64,000 nt of DNA from Pelosinus propionicus DSM 13327 (lineage in GTDB: Bacteria; Bacillota; Negativicutes; DSM-13327), in contig NZ_FOTS01000007.1 of NCBI RefSeq assembly GCF_900114615.1, forward strand, positions 81,692 through 145,691, in the 5' to 3' direction. The notes beneath the pieces were generated by a model, which ran no database searches, had not been told where the DNA came from, and saw nothing but the letters and a program-made list of their open reading frames with translations. This document shows, one piece after another, positions 17,301-24,547 of the stretch. Every line of letters starts with the position of its first letter. Within the stretch, counting starts at the first letter, position 1. The translations under genes and the position numbers were made by a program.

Positions 17301-17509
17301 CATCATTAGCGTTTATTATTGGCTGCTTTCCTTTAGCAATTGCTACGGGAGCTGGTGCTGGCGCTAGAAATTCTATGGGGACGGCAGTTGTTGGAGGTAT
17401 GTTTACCGCTACAACTCTTGGGATTTTTTTAATCCCTGTACTGTTCGTAGTGGTAGAAAAGATTACAGGAAAAGGGCATAAAAACGAGGAAAAACCAAAG
17501 GCTATGTAG
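14372..17509 (+). CDS. RND multidrug transporter, HAE1 family (AcrB/MexB-like)
   Basis: 1045 residues, the normal length. It opens AKFFIDRPIFAIVLSIIITIIGVTAA, with twelve transmembrane helices in two halves, each carrying a large periplasmic loop. Helix 4 contains GLVVDDAIVVIEAVEHHM with the proton-relay Asp pair, and helix 10 contains GLAAKNAILIVEFAK with the relay Lys. Both match drug-proton antiporters rather than heavy-metal pumps. It forms the inner-membrane trimer of the tripartite pump. GGGGGAG precedes the ATG. Substrates cannot be read from sequence. A CBS-domain gene follows on the same strand 76 bases later. Confidence 0.97.
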   Translation: MAKFFIDRPIFAIVLSIIITIIGVTAAFSLPVAQYPQISPPTVSISTSYQGANADVVDQTVAQVIEQQVNGVEGMSSMSSTSTDSGSYSLTVQFESGKDSDTAAVQTQNRVSEANASLPSSVQTTGITTRKASQDMSMIFNLYSPDDTYDVNFLKNYGSIYFLDDIKRVKGVGDVSAFGSDYSMRIWLQPEKMAELAISTSEVTSAIEKQNVQAAAGSLGKMPVASDQEFQYTARVKGRLSTAKEFENIIIRSNSDGSAVHIKDVARVEFGSKEYTYDSLINGHQSAGFAIQLTSDANALETIGNVKKVLEEASKNFPVGMQYKIVVDNTNFVRQSMIEVGKTFAEALLLVIIVVFLFLQSWRATLIPTLAIPVSLLGTFGAFSALGFTINTLTLFAMVLAIGLVVDDAIVVIEAVEHHMRYSGLTPLEATRRAMSEVSGPVVAIAFVLASVFIPVAFFGGMMGILYKQFAITIAVSMALSAVVALSLTPALCVLLLKPYDPNSHKGAVGRFFDEFNNCFDKAIEKYGAGLTKIIAKARLCMVLLLVVFILIGVLYKLVPTSFVPDEDQGFYMTSLTLPEASSLNRTINAMKGLTQTVSSQGGVVNVMSLSGMDMLGGGTKPNAGAMFISLAPWEERKDAQLQVKAEIAQTFMSGAQLPEGTVISFAPPALPGLGMVGGYSFMLEDRSGGSLDDLDSIAQKFIAAAQQRPEIGSIASNFKANTPGYEFEVDRAKAEKMGVDVDDVFTTLQIFLGGSQVNDFNKFGRTYKVSVQADAAFRSDVNAMRYLFVKSSNDTMVPLNTLVKPKKVSAPSVITRYNGVKAVKISGSQAVGYSSGQAMTALEEVAAEVLPEGYTYEWSGQSREEKLSGDRAPIVFGMAIVFAFLCLAALYESWSVPFAVLLTVPVGIFGAFLFQYVRNLENSVYMQIGLVMLIGLAAKNAILIVEFAKVRVDKGMHPVQAAIESAKIRLRPILMTSLAFIIGCFPLAIATGAGAGARNSMGTAVVGGMFTATTLGIFLIPVLFVVVEKITGKGHKNEEKPKAM

Positions 17510-17585
17510 AACTTTGATACTATTGCTGTAAGGCAATGATAGCACTGCAATCAGCAACTAAATCAAAGCTGGAGGATTCCTTTCC

Positions 17586-18005
17586 ATGAACATTGCATTT
17601 TTTCTGATTCCCAAAAATGAAGTTGTTTATCTGCCAGTAAATAGTACGATGCGGCAGGCTCTTGAGAAAATGGAATATCATCGCTATACGGCTGTTCCTC
17701 TCATTGATGAGGACGGTAAATATGCTGGGACGATTACCGAGGGTGATTTACTTTGGAAGATGAAAAATACACCAGGCTTAACCTTCGCTGATACAGAGCA
17801 GGTTATGATAGACGAAATTCCTTGGAGGATGATTAATAATCCGGTGCGTGTAAATGCTGAAATTGAAGGATTACTTTCTTTAGCTATCGTACAAAATTTT
17901 GTTCCAGTTGTGGATGACAGTGGAATTTTTATCGGGATTATTCGCCGAAGAGAGATTATTGAGCATTATGCAAAACAATGTTCGAGAAAACCAGATGCTA
18001 TATAA
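17586..18005 (+). CDS. CBS-domain pair protein
   Basis: 139 residues consisting of two CBS motifs. The first is about residues 13-60, with YTAVPLIDEDGKYAGTITEGDLLWKM; the second is about 80-130, with FVPVVDDSGIFIGIIRRREIIEHY. Stand-alone CBS pairs bind adenosine nucleotides and act as energy or ligand sensors; the target is not known. It may be transcribed with the efflux operon, since no terminator is seen between them, but a separate promoter is possible. GGAGG lies eight bases before the ATG. Confidence 0.9.
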   Translation: MNIAFFLIPKNEVVYLPVNSTMRQALEKMEYHRYTAVPLIDEDGKYAGTITEGDLLWKMKNTPGLTFADTEQVMIDEIPWRMINNPVRVNAEIEGLLSLAIVQNFVPVVDDSGIFIGIIRRREIIEHYAKQCSRKPDAI

Positions 18006-18026
18006 ATCATATAGTAGCAGCAAAAA

Positions 18027-18064
18027 AACGAGGGCGGCGTAAAAGCCGCACCTCGTTCTTGTGT
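18027..18064. terminator. Bidirectional terminator
   Basis: Stem AACGAGGGCGGC / GCCGCACCTCGTT with loop GTAAAA. A T-rich run follows on the plus strand and an A-rich run precedes it, so it serves both convergent genes. Confidence 0.85.
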
Positions 18065-18124
18065 TTTTAATTGGAGACCATTCTAACCATTTATTTATTT
18101 TCTGTAGCTCTGTGGTTCAATTAT

Positions 18125-19126
18125 TTACAAAGCAAGATTGACGATAGTTCTGCCTTGAAGTTTTCCCTGTAGGATTAAGTCGATTTTTTGATTTAAGCCT
18201 TCTAATGATACTTCTTCGACATTTTGTTCTAATTGAAAAGGTTTCCATTCATTTGCGAGTAAAGACCAGAGTTCCAAACGCAAATCCATAGGGCACATTA
18301 CCGAATCTACTCCATATAGAGTGATGCCTCTTAAGATAAATGGATATACAGAGGTTAATAGCTCGGGAGAGGCTACATTTCCGCAGCACGTTACACTACC
18401 GCCATAGTTTGTGGATTTTAGTGCAGTGGCTAACATGTTTCCGCCAACGGTATCGATGACACCAGCCCAAGTTCCTTTTAATAGGATTCTTCCTGATTGA
18501 TCATTAAGCTCTTCTCTTAAGATAATATCTTTGGCGCCGATTTCTAATAACATCTCTTTAGCTTCTGCTTTACCAGTAGCTGCAATGACGCTATAGCCAA
18601 GCTTATGTAAGATACTCACTGCAATACTGCCTACACCGCCAGTTGCTCCCGTTACGAGAATATTACCTGCACTGGGTTTGATACCGCCCTGTATCATTTT
18701 ATAGACGGAAAGCGCAGCCGTAAAGCCAGCAGTGCCGTAGATCATACTTTCTCGTAATGAAAGATTCTCAGGCAACTTAACCACCCAGTCAGCAGGAACT
18801 CTAATATACTGTCCATAGCCGCCAGATGTATTCATGCCTAAATCATAACCTGTGACCAGAACATGATCGCCAGCATGGTAATTTTCGCTCGTACTTTCCA
18901 CAACAATTCCTGCAGCATCGATACCTGGAATATGAGGATATTTCCTTGTGACGCCTTTATTGCCCGAAGCAGATAAAGCATCCTTATAATTTAAAGAAGA
19001 ATATTTTACCTGGATTAAAACATCTCCTTCTGGAAGGGCGACAAGCTCTCTATTGACAATTTCTCTTGAAAATGTAGCATCTGTATTCTCTGTTACCAAC
19101 ATGGCTTTAAAGTGGGTTGTAGACAT
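18125..19126 (-). CDS. YhdH/YhfP-type quinone oxidoreductase (zinc-independent MDR family)
   Basis: 333 residues, medium-chain dehydrogenase fold. The N-terminal GroES-like domain reads SSLNYKDALSASGNKGVTRKYPHIPGIDAAG. A Rossmann fold carries VTGATGGVGSIAVSILHKLGYSVIAATGK (NADPH loop) at about 150-180. There is no catalytic zinc cysteine. The family includes acrylyl-CoA reductase AcuI and YhdH, so NADPH-dependent reduction of an enone or acrylyl-CoA-like substrate is plausible. The ATG has AAAGGAAAG upstream. It is divergent from a MarR regulator, a common pairing where the regulator responds to electrophiles or quinones. Confidence 0.92.
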   Translation of the reverse strand: MSTTHFKAMLVTENTDATFSREIVNRELVALPEGDVLIQVKYSSLNYKDALSASGNKGVTRKYPHIPGIDAAGIVVESTSENYHAGDHVLVTGYDLGMNTSGGYGQYIRVPADWVVKLPENLSLRESMIYGTAGFTAALSVYKMIQGGIKPSAGNILVTGATGGVGSIAVSILHKLGYSVIAATGKAEAKEMLLEIGAKDIILREELNDQSGRILLKGTWAGVIDTVGGNMLATALKSTNYGGSVTCCGNVASPELLTSVYPFILRGITLYGVDSVMCPMDLRLELWSLLANEWKPFQLEQNVEEVSLEGLNQKIDLILQGKLQGRTIVNLAL

Positions 19127-19226
19127 TGGTTCACTTTCCTTTCTTAATTTATAAAGTGTGTTAAAAACATTATAACAGATAATAGTTTTGTGTCAAACTA
19201 TATCGAATTTTAAAGAATATTTCATA

Positions 19227-19256
19227 TTGACATGGGATTTTACGTAGTACTATAAT
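19227..19256 (+). promoter_or_regulatory. Sigma-A promoter of the MarR gene
   Basis: Perfect -35 TTGACA (19227-19232) and perfect -10 TATAAT (19251-19256) with an 18-base spacer. Transcription would begin near 19263, about 43 bases before the chosen start codon. The spacer word TACGTAGTA is itself palindromic and could be part of an operator. Confidence 0.8.
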
Positions 19257-19305
19257 TACAATGGTTATCCGATATAGAATTACTATTTGTTATGAGGTTG
19301 TTATT

Positions 19306-19740
19306 ATGAAGGATAAATACATCGTCTACTTTATCAGTAGAACGAAAGATAAAATGTTACACTTTATTGAAAAGCAACTACAGGAAAATCAATTAAATGA
19401 TTTGATTCCGTCTCATGGTAATATTCTTACCGCCCTTTATGAAAATCATGATAAGCTAACCATGAAGCAAATAGCCAAAACAATCGGAAAGGACAAATCA
19501 ACGATAACACCATTAGTAAATAAGCTAATGGATTTAGGCTATATCACAAGAGAAAAGAATGAAATTGATAAAAGAGTTACGTATATCATGCTAACGGAGA
19601 AGGGCAAGCAAATGCAGGCAAAGTTCAGTGAAATCTCAAGTAAGGTGTATCAGACGGCCTATAAGGGGTTTTCTGTTGATGAACAGGAAGTTTTTTTACG
19701 TTTGTTAAAGAAATTAAATAATAATTTTGATTCGGTTTAG
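19306..19740 (+). CDS. MarR-family transcriptional regulator
   Basis: 144 residues, winged helix-turn-helix. The DNA-binding part is LTMKQIAKTIGKDKSTITPLVNKLMDLGYITREKNEIDKRVTYIMLTEKGK (about 50-100), with the characteristic DKR wing. The start at 19306 follows GAGG; the upstream ATG at 19261 lies at the transcription start predicted from the perfect promoter and so is unlikely. It is divergent from the quinone oxidoreductase, which is its likely target together with itself. There are few Cys residues, so redox sensing through cysteine is not obvious. Confidence 0.9.
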   Translation: MKDKYIVYFISRTKDKMLHFIEKQLQENQLNDLIPSHGNILTALYENHDKLTMKQIAKTIGKDKSTITPLVNKLMDLGYITREKNEIDKRVTYIMLTEKGKQMQAKFSEISSKVYQTAYKGFSVDEQEVFLRLLKKLNNNFDSV

Positions 19741-19761
19741 TATTTACCGAACGGATAAAAA

Positions 19762-19800
19762 ATAACTCCAGTGAAGCTGAAAACTTGCTGGAGTTTTTTC
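19762..19800. terminator. Terminator between convergent genes
   Basis: Stem AACTCCAG...CTGGAGTT (AACTCCAGTGAAG / CTTGCTGGAGTT) followed by six Ts on the plus strand. Confidence 0.8.
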
Positions 19801-19852
19801 ATTGTAGCCATGTAATCTAGCAGTGGGTTGATGAGATCTTGTTCGCTTAGTT

Positions 19853-20536
19853 TTAAGAGCTGATAATACTGCCGTCAACTCCGATAATTACAAAGTCAAA
19901 GGGAATGGACTTGCCGCTGTTTTCTAATGCTTCCCGGGCAGCATTGACCAAGCCGCTGCAGCAAGGCTTTTCCATTCGCAATACGGTGATGCAGCTGATG
20001 GTATTAGATTGGAAGATTTCTTTGAGCTTGTCGGCATAATTTCCCTCATCCAGCTTTGGGCAGCCAATAAGGGTAATCTTATCACGCATAAAATCATGAT
20101 GAATATTAGCATAGGCATATGCTGTACAATCTGCAGCAATCAAAACATGAGCATTTTGAAAATAACTTGCAGTAGTAGGAATGAGTTTGATCTGACAAGG
20201 CCATTGCTGCAATTGGGATTGTGGAATGATTGTCGGCTCTAGCAGTTGACTGTTAATTTTTTTCCTTTCAATTCGATTAGAGTGGCTTCCCGGGCATTGA
20301 AATTTTGTATTTGCTGGAGTACTTGCAGGAGCAGCTGTAACGGGTTGTTCTTCCAGGGTAATTGCCCCATTAGGGCAAGCTGGCAGGCAGATCCCCAGAC
20401 CGTCGCATTGGGAAGCTGAAATCAATTTGGCTTTACCATTGACTAATTGCAAAGCACCTTCATGACAGGTTTGGGTGCAAATTCCGCATCCGGTGCATTT
20501 TTCTTCATCGATTTTACTCACTTTTCGAAGTTGCAT
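19853..20536 (-). CDS. Ferredoxin-like 2[4Fe-4S] protein with C-terminal cysteine-containing domain
   Basis: About 227 residues. The N-terminus has two ferredoxin motifs, CTGCGICTQTCH and CDGLGICLPACP; the second has Gly-Leu in place of the usual x-x-Cys spacing but keeps four Cys. A Pro/Ala/Thr linker follows. The C-terminal domain (about 115-227) has VLIAADCTAYAYANIH, TLIGCPKLDEGNYADKL and MEKPCCSGLVNAA, a fold seen in iron-sulfur proteins encoded next to Crp/Fnr genes in anaerobes. It is probably an electron-transfer or redox-linked protein of unknown partner. AGGAGG precedes the paired ATG codons. Divergent from the Crp/Fnr gene. Confidence 0.85.
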   Translation of the reverse strand: MQLRKVSKIDEEKCTGCGICTQTCHEGALQLVNGKAKLISASQCDGLGICLPACPNGAITLEEQPVTAAPASTPANTKFQCPGSHSNRIERKKINSQLLEPTIIPQSQLQQWPCQIKLIPTTASYFQNAHVLIAADCTAYAYANIHHDFMRDKITLIGCPKLDEGNYADKLKEIFQSNTISCITVLRMEKPCCSGLVNAAREALENSGKSIPFDFVIIGVDGSIISS

Positions 20537-20562
20537 CATAATTTCCTCCTAAGGGATATTCA

Positions 20563-20624
20563 TTGAATTCTTATACCTAACTGTAATACAATAGAGATAA
20601 AAAATCGGTAGCTATAGCTACCGA
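20563..20624 (+). promoter_or_regulatory. Promoter and 20-bp palindromic operator before the Crp/Fnr gene
   Basis: -35 TTGAAT (20563-20568), -10 TACAAT (20587-20592), spacer 18. Immediately downstream is the perfect palindrome TCGGTAGCTATAGCTACCGA (20605-20624). Its position just after the start site would let a bound regulator block elongation, or let the RNA form a hairpin before the TTG start. It is not a classic Fnr box (TTGAT-N4-ATCAA). Confidence 0.6.
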
Positions 20625-20642
20625 GAGTGAGGTGCCCGTCAT

Positions 20643-21335
20643 TTGGATGCAAATATAGTAAAAATTCTGGTTTCATCGCCAATTTTTCATGATATTTCAC
20701 CGAGTCAACTAGATATCATGTTAGAATGTTTAAAACCTAAAATCAATACCTTTAGCAAAAACAGCTATATTGCAGTCCAGGGTGAGCCTTATACCGGTTT
20801 GGGCATCTTGCTTTCAGGAGAGGCATCGATCATCAAAGAAAGTGCGTCAGGCAGCCGCGTTATCATGACAGTGATTCGCCCGGGCGATCTATTTGGAGAA
20901 ATGATCGCGTTCTCACCAAGAAAACATTGGCCGGCATCAGTTTTTGCTCAGAGTACATGCTCGGTGATGTTTTTACCCCCTGAGAAAATAATCGGTGAGT
21001 GTACTCATGTTTGTGGAGGGTACAAGCAACTGATTAAAAATATGCTGGTGCTTTTATCAACGAAGGCACTGATGCTGAATCAAAGAGTGGAATACTTGGC
21101 GATAAAAGGTATGCGGGAGAAAATAAGCATTTATCTTCTGGAGCAATATAAGATCAATCAAAAACATACCTTTATTTTACCATTAAAACGTAATGAATTA
21201 GCTGATTTTCTCAGCGTTTCCCGAACAGCGCTTTCCCGCGAACTAGGTCGTATGCGGGATGAAGGGATTATCGAATTTTATCGTACATCGGTTAAAATTA
21301 ATAATCTTGCCATGTTAAGACGAGGCGCTGAGTGA
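20643..21335 (+). CDS. Crp/Fnr-family transcriptional regulator
   Basis: 230 residues from a TTG start with GTGAGG upstream. The cyclic-nucleotide-binding-like domain (about 15-125) includes GEPYTGLGILLSGEASIIKES and RPGDLFGEM. The C-terminal winged helix (about 150-220) holds LPLKRNELADFLSVSRTALSRELGRMRDEGIIEF. The N-terminus lacks the Cys cluster of true FNR, so it is not an oxygen-sensing [4Fe-4S] type. Such regulators beside ferredoxin-like genes in anaerobes commonly control nitrosative or redox stress genes such as hcp; that link is inference. It probably controls the divergent iron-sulfur gene. Confidence 0.9.
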   Translation: MDANIVKILVSSPIFHDISPSQLDIMLECLKPKINTFSKNSYIAVQGEPYTGLGILLSGEASIIKESASGSRVIMTVIRPGDLFGEMIAFSPRKHWPASVFAQSTCSVMFLPPEKIIGECTHVCGGYKQLIKNMLVLLSTKALMLNQRVEYLAIKGMREKISIYLLEQYKINQKHTFILPLKRNELADFLSVSRTALSRELGRMRDEGIIEFYRTSVKINNLAMLRRGAE

Positions 21336-21346
21336 CTCCAGCGTAA

Positions 21347-21410
21347 CTATAGCAATAACCCTCTAAAGCAGAAGGAATGTTCACTGCTTTAGAGGGTTAT
21401 TGCTATAGTA
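21347..21410. terminator. Long bidirectional hairpin terminator
   Basis: A perfect stem of over 25 bases, ACTATAGCAATAACCCTCTA and AAGCAG paired with its complement CTGCTTTAGAGGGTTATTGC-TATAGT, around a 12-base loop. It lies between the convergent Crp/Fnr and AraC genes. Confidence 0.8.
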
Positions 21411-21475
21411 TAATCGATAGTAATAGATTGGCTACTTAGATATACTTCAATAGATGGTCGCTGCATTGTAATGAA

Positions 21476-22234
21476 TTAGGATGTTTGACGATGATTGCGA
21501 AATTCTAAAGGAGTGTGCTTCATAAATTTTTTAAACATTACATTATAATAGTTTTGATTATTGAAACCCACGGAAAGAGCAATGTCCAGGACAGATAAAT
21601 TTTTCTTTAATAGCAGTTCCTTGCTTTTCTCAATCCGGATCTCATTGAGGTACTGAGAGAAGTTTTTCCCTGTTTCTTTTTTAAACAAGCTGCAAAGATA
21701 ATATTTGCTGATATTCAGGTGCGCCGCAATATCCGATAGTTTGATGGTTTCATGGTAGCGCGCATTTAGGTAATCAATGGATTTTTTGACATAGGTACTA
21801 TAAGGCATGTCGTTAAATTTCTTGATTTTTTGCTTCAAATACGCACTATCTGCTGCTATAGTGCCCAGCAATGTAATTAAGTACGGGATACAATAAGCTG
21901 GCTTGTATACGATGTCGAAAGGGTTGACCGCTTCTAAAGTGGTGTAAGGACCTAGGATGTGAAAGCCCCAATTGATGTTTTTGCTGCAAACCCAGCAAGC
22001 GGTGAAAGAAATCGATTCCAAGCAGGAAATCGTAATAATGCAGTTTTCAGTTTTGGTGACAAGTTTTTGACGTACTTGCTCAAAAATGTCATGGTGTTCA
22101 AAAAAATCTTCCATCTCGCGATTATAGCCAGCGGAATAAATGAGATTTCCGTTGAAATCAAAGGTTCGAATGGGAAGATGAGTACACAAAAAGAATTTTG
22201 TATCGATTTGACGAATATGTTCTTGAACTAACAT
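21476..22234 (-). CDS. AraC-family transcriptional regulator of the siderophore locus
   Basis: About 252 residues. The N-terminal half (about 1-130) is a Cys-containing sensory region. The C-terminal half holds the double helix-turn-helix: IKLSDIAAHLNISKYYLCSLFKKETGKNFSQYLNEIRIEKSKELL, then LSVLDIALSVGFNNQNYYNVMFKKFMKHTPLEFR. An upstream ATG at 22249 is in frame, but GGAGG lies between it and 22234, so 22234 is preferred. It is divergent from the siderophore ABC operon and has a Fur box about 50 bases upstream. It is likely an iron-repressed activator that responds to the siderophore, like PchR or YbtA. Confidence 0.9.
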   Translation of the reverse strand: MLVQEHIRQIDTKFFLCTHLPIRTFDFNGNLIYSAGYNREMEDFFEHHDIFEQVRQKLVTKTENCIITISCLESISFTACWVCSKNINWGFHILGPYTTLEAVNPFDIVYKPAYCIPYLITLLGTIAADSAYLKQKIKKFNDMPYSTYVKKSIDYLNARYHETIKLSDIAAHLNISKYYLCSLFKKETGKNFSQYLNEIRIEKSKELLLKKNLSVLDIALSVGFNNQNYYNVMFKKFMKHTPLEFRNHRQTS

Positions 22235-22284
22235 GCAGCATACCTCCAAAACATCCGATCGGACTCTTAAGTATCGTTAGGTCG

Positions 22285-22299
22285 TGATAACCATTATCA
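22285..22299. promoter_or_regulatory. Fur box
   Basis: TGATAACCATTATCA matches the 7-1-7 Fur consensus TGATAATNATTATCA at 13 of the 14 defined positions. It lies 50 bases before the AraC start and 244 bases before the binding-protein gene, suggesting direct iron repression of the regulator. Confidence 0.75.
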
Positions 22300-22391
22300 A
22301 TTGTTGATTTTATTTATTGTATGCTTCTTTTCCTTGGTTGTCAATGAGATTTGATGAGTTGCCTCGGATTTGGCAAGACATTTATTTTCTG

Positions 22392-22425
22392 AAAATCACA
22401 ATATTGTTATAAAAATCGTAATATT
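22392..22425 (+). promoter_or_regulatory. Direct repeat, candidate AraC-regulator binding site
   Basis: AAAATCACAATATT (22392-22405) and AAAATCGTAATATT (22412-22425) repeat with a 20-base period, i.e. on the same helix face. Same-face direct repeats upstream of the target promoter are typical of AraC-family activators. The site lies about 120 bases before the siderophore operon start. Confidence 0.5.
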
Positions 22426-22543
22426 CTTCTAAGGAATTCATAGGAGAAATGCTATCTTTAATTGAGAAATAAAATCAGTGCAATTTTATGAAGGGAGCGA
22501 ATATACGTTTCTTTCTTACTGAGATAAAGTAAGGAGCAATAAC

Positions 22544-23530
22544 ATGACAAGAAAAATGTGGATAGTAGTATTGGCGGTTGTAATCGCTGGCGGTCTCATT
22601 ACAGGTATTTATGTCAATAAGACAGTACTATATCAAGCGAAATCGAGTGCGTCAGTTTCAGTAAAGGAGCGGTCAGGAGAAAAACGTCATTCGTATCTTG
22701 GAAAAGAATATGTTCTGCCTGGCAAGACTGATAAAATTGTAGTTACAGGTGCGCTGGAAGCGTTAGAGGATCTGTTAGTCTTAGGGGTAAATCCGGTTGG
22801 TGTTATGACGATTGGAGGGACGTTTCCGGCTCTGTTTGCAGATATTACGAAAGATGCAAAACCCATTGGAGAACGGATGCAGCCTAGCTTTGAAGCGATT
22901 TTGAAAATAAGACCGGATGTCATTTTGAGCAGCGACAAATTCCCTGCATCTACGGCAGAGCAATTGAAAAAAATTGCTCCGACCATCCCCATATCCCATT
23001 TTCCCATTGATGGGAAAGCCAACCTCCTCTTTCTTGGTGAATTGACTGGTAAAAGAGAGCAGGCAGAAGAAGTACTGCGAAAATATGAAAAGGATGCAGC
23101 AGCTGCCAAAACCCGGTTGCCAGAAGGCGTGAGGGATAAAAAAGTGGTAGCGGTACGAATTCGTGCGGGTAACATTGGTGTTTATCCAGCTGATGTATTT
23201 TTTAATGAAATATTGTATGGGGAATTAGGTTTGCCTGTTCCAGAGGAAATTAAAGCTGTCAAAGCACAAGAGGTCATTTCTTTAGAGAAGTTTAGTGAAA
23301 TGGACCCAGACTATATCTTTTTGCAATATGCCGTACTTGAAAGTCCTGCTCAACCTAACGTATTAAATGACTTGCAGCAGAATCCGATATGGCGCAGTCT
23401 GAAAGCGGTAAAGAATAATAATGTATTTATTAATGTAGTTGACCCTTTGGTGCAAGGGGTAGCAATCGGCGGAAAAATTCAGTTTCTAAATGCCGCTATG
23501 GAAAAATTATCAATGAATGGTACAAAGTGA
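22544..23530 (+). CDS. Iron-siderophore ABC transporter substrate-binding protein
   Basis: 328 residues of the FepB/FhuD (PBP2 helical-backbone) type: an N-terminal hydrophobic anchor (about 5-24), then two lobes joined by a long helix. Segments include DKIVVTGALEALEDLLVLGVNPVGV, IGERMQPSFEAILKIRPDVILSS and IWRSLKAVKNNNVFIN. No lipobox Cys is evident, so it may be anchored by the uncleaved helix or released to the periplasm. GTAAGGAG precedes the ATG. First gene of the five-gene iron uptake operon. The exact siderophore is unknown; regulation by Fur/AraC is inferred from the adjacent sites. Confidence 0.92.
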   Translation: MTRKMWIVVLAVVIAGGLITGIYVNKTVLYQAKSSASVSVKERSGEKRHSYLGKEYVLPGKTDKIVVTGALEALEDLLVLGVNPVGVMTIGGTFPALFADITKDAKPIGERMQPSFEAILKIRPDVILSSDKFPASTAEQLKKIAPTIPISHFPIDGKANLLFLGELTGKREQAEEVLRKYEKDAAAAKTRLPEGVRDKKVVAVRIRAGNIGVYPADVFFNEILYGELGLPVPEEIKAVKAQEVISLEKFSEMDPDYIFLQYAVLESPAQPNVLNDLQQNPIWRSLKAVKNNNVFINVVDPLVQGVAIGGKIQFLNAAMEKLSMNGTK

Positions 23531-23539
23531 GGGGAACCA

Positions 23540-24547
23540 ATGTATGTAAAACGTTATTTTCCTTATATGATTTTGCTGGCATCTCCAGTGTTAATCCTTT
23601 TGATGGCAGCTTTATCTATACTATATGGTGCAAAAGAGATTGATGTAATGACGATACAAAATGCCATATTTCAATTTGATCCCACCAATGTGGATCATCA
23701 GATTATTATGAGCTCCCGCCTGCCCAGAGTGATAGGAACGATGCTGATTGGCTGTGCTCTTAGTGTATCCGGGGCCCTGATGCAGGGAATTACCAGAAAT
23801 TATCTAGCTTCTCCCGGAATTATGGGTATTAGTGATGGTTCAATTTTAGCTGTTACCTTAAGTATGATTTTGCTGCCCGAAGCCTCTGATTTGCAGCGGA
23901 TCATATTTTCCTTTGCCGGGTCTGCTCTTGGGGCAGGGATTGTCTTTGGTTTGGGATCCATATTGCCTAATGGATTATCACCAGTAAGGCTGGCTATCTT
24001 AGGGACAATTATTGGAACATTTCTAAGCAGCTTTGCTTCTGCTTTAGCAATCTATTTTCAAATTTCTCAAAATATTGGCTTTTGGTATCATGCGCGTCTG
24101 CATCAGTTGCAGCTGGAGCAGGTAGGATTAGCGATTCCCTTTGTAGTAGCCGGAATGCTTGCGGCACTTCGAATTTCCAGGTCTGTTACCGTTCTTTCTT
24201 TGGGAGAGGAAGTGGCGGTCAGCCTAGGACAGCGGACTACTGTCGTTAAAGTCTTGGCAGCAGCAGCAGTCATGCTTTTGACAGGGAGTGCTGTGGCTTT
24301 AGCTGGCAAAATTGCTTTTGTAGGTCTGATTATTCCCCATATCGTTCGCTTCCTTGTAGGTGCTGATTATAAATGGGTCATACCTTGTTCAGGGGTGCTA
24401 GGTGCTATATTTTTGGCTTTATCTGATATAGTAAGCCGTTTCCTCAACTATCCCTTCGAGACTCCAGTTGGAGTTATCACCTCTTTGATTGGCGTGCCTT
24501 TCTTTCTTTATTTAGCCAGGAAAAAGGGGGGCAATACGTATGCTTAA
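23540..24547 (+). CDS. Siderophore ABC transporter permease (FecCD family), first subunit
   Basis: 335 residues with about nine to ten helices. FecCD signatures are SSRLPRVIGTMLIGCALSVSGALMQGITRNYLASPGIMGIS, LAGKIAFVGLIIPHIVRFLVG (coupling-helix region) and FETPVGVITSLIGVPFFLYLARK at the end. It forms a heterodimer channel with the next gene product, overlapping it by eight bases. GGGG lies upstream of the ATG. Role: import of the iron complex across the cytoplasmic membrane. Confidence 0.95.
   Translation: MYVKRYFPYMILLASPVLILLMAALSILYGAKEIDVMTIQNAIFQFDPTNVDHQIIMSSRLPRVIGTMLIGCALSVSGALMQGITRNYLASPGIMGISDGSILAVTLSMILLPEASDLQRIIFSFAGSALGAGIVFGLGSILPNGLSPVRLAILGTIIGTFLSSFASALAIYFQISQNIGFWYHARLHQLQLEQVGLAIPFVVAGMLAALRISRSVTVLSLGEEVAVSLGQRTTVVKVLAAAAVMLLTGSAVALAGKIAFVGLIIPHIVRFLVGADYKWVIPCSGVLGAIFLALSDIVSRFLNYPFETPVGVITSLIGVPFFLYLARKKGGNTYA

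Noticed and set aside
17116..17550. 144-codon minus-strand frame at the end of the RND pump gene
   Set aside because: Antisense shadow of the conserved last helices of the pump.
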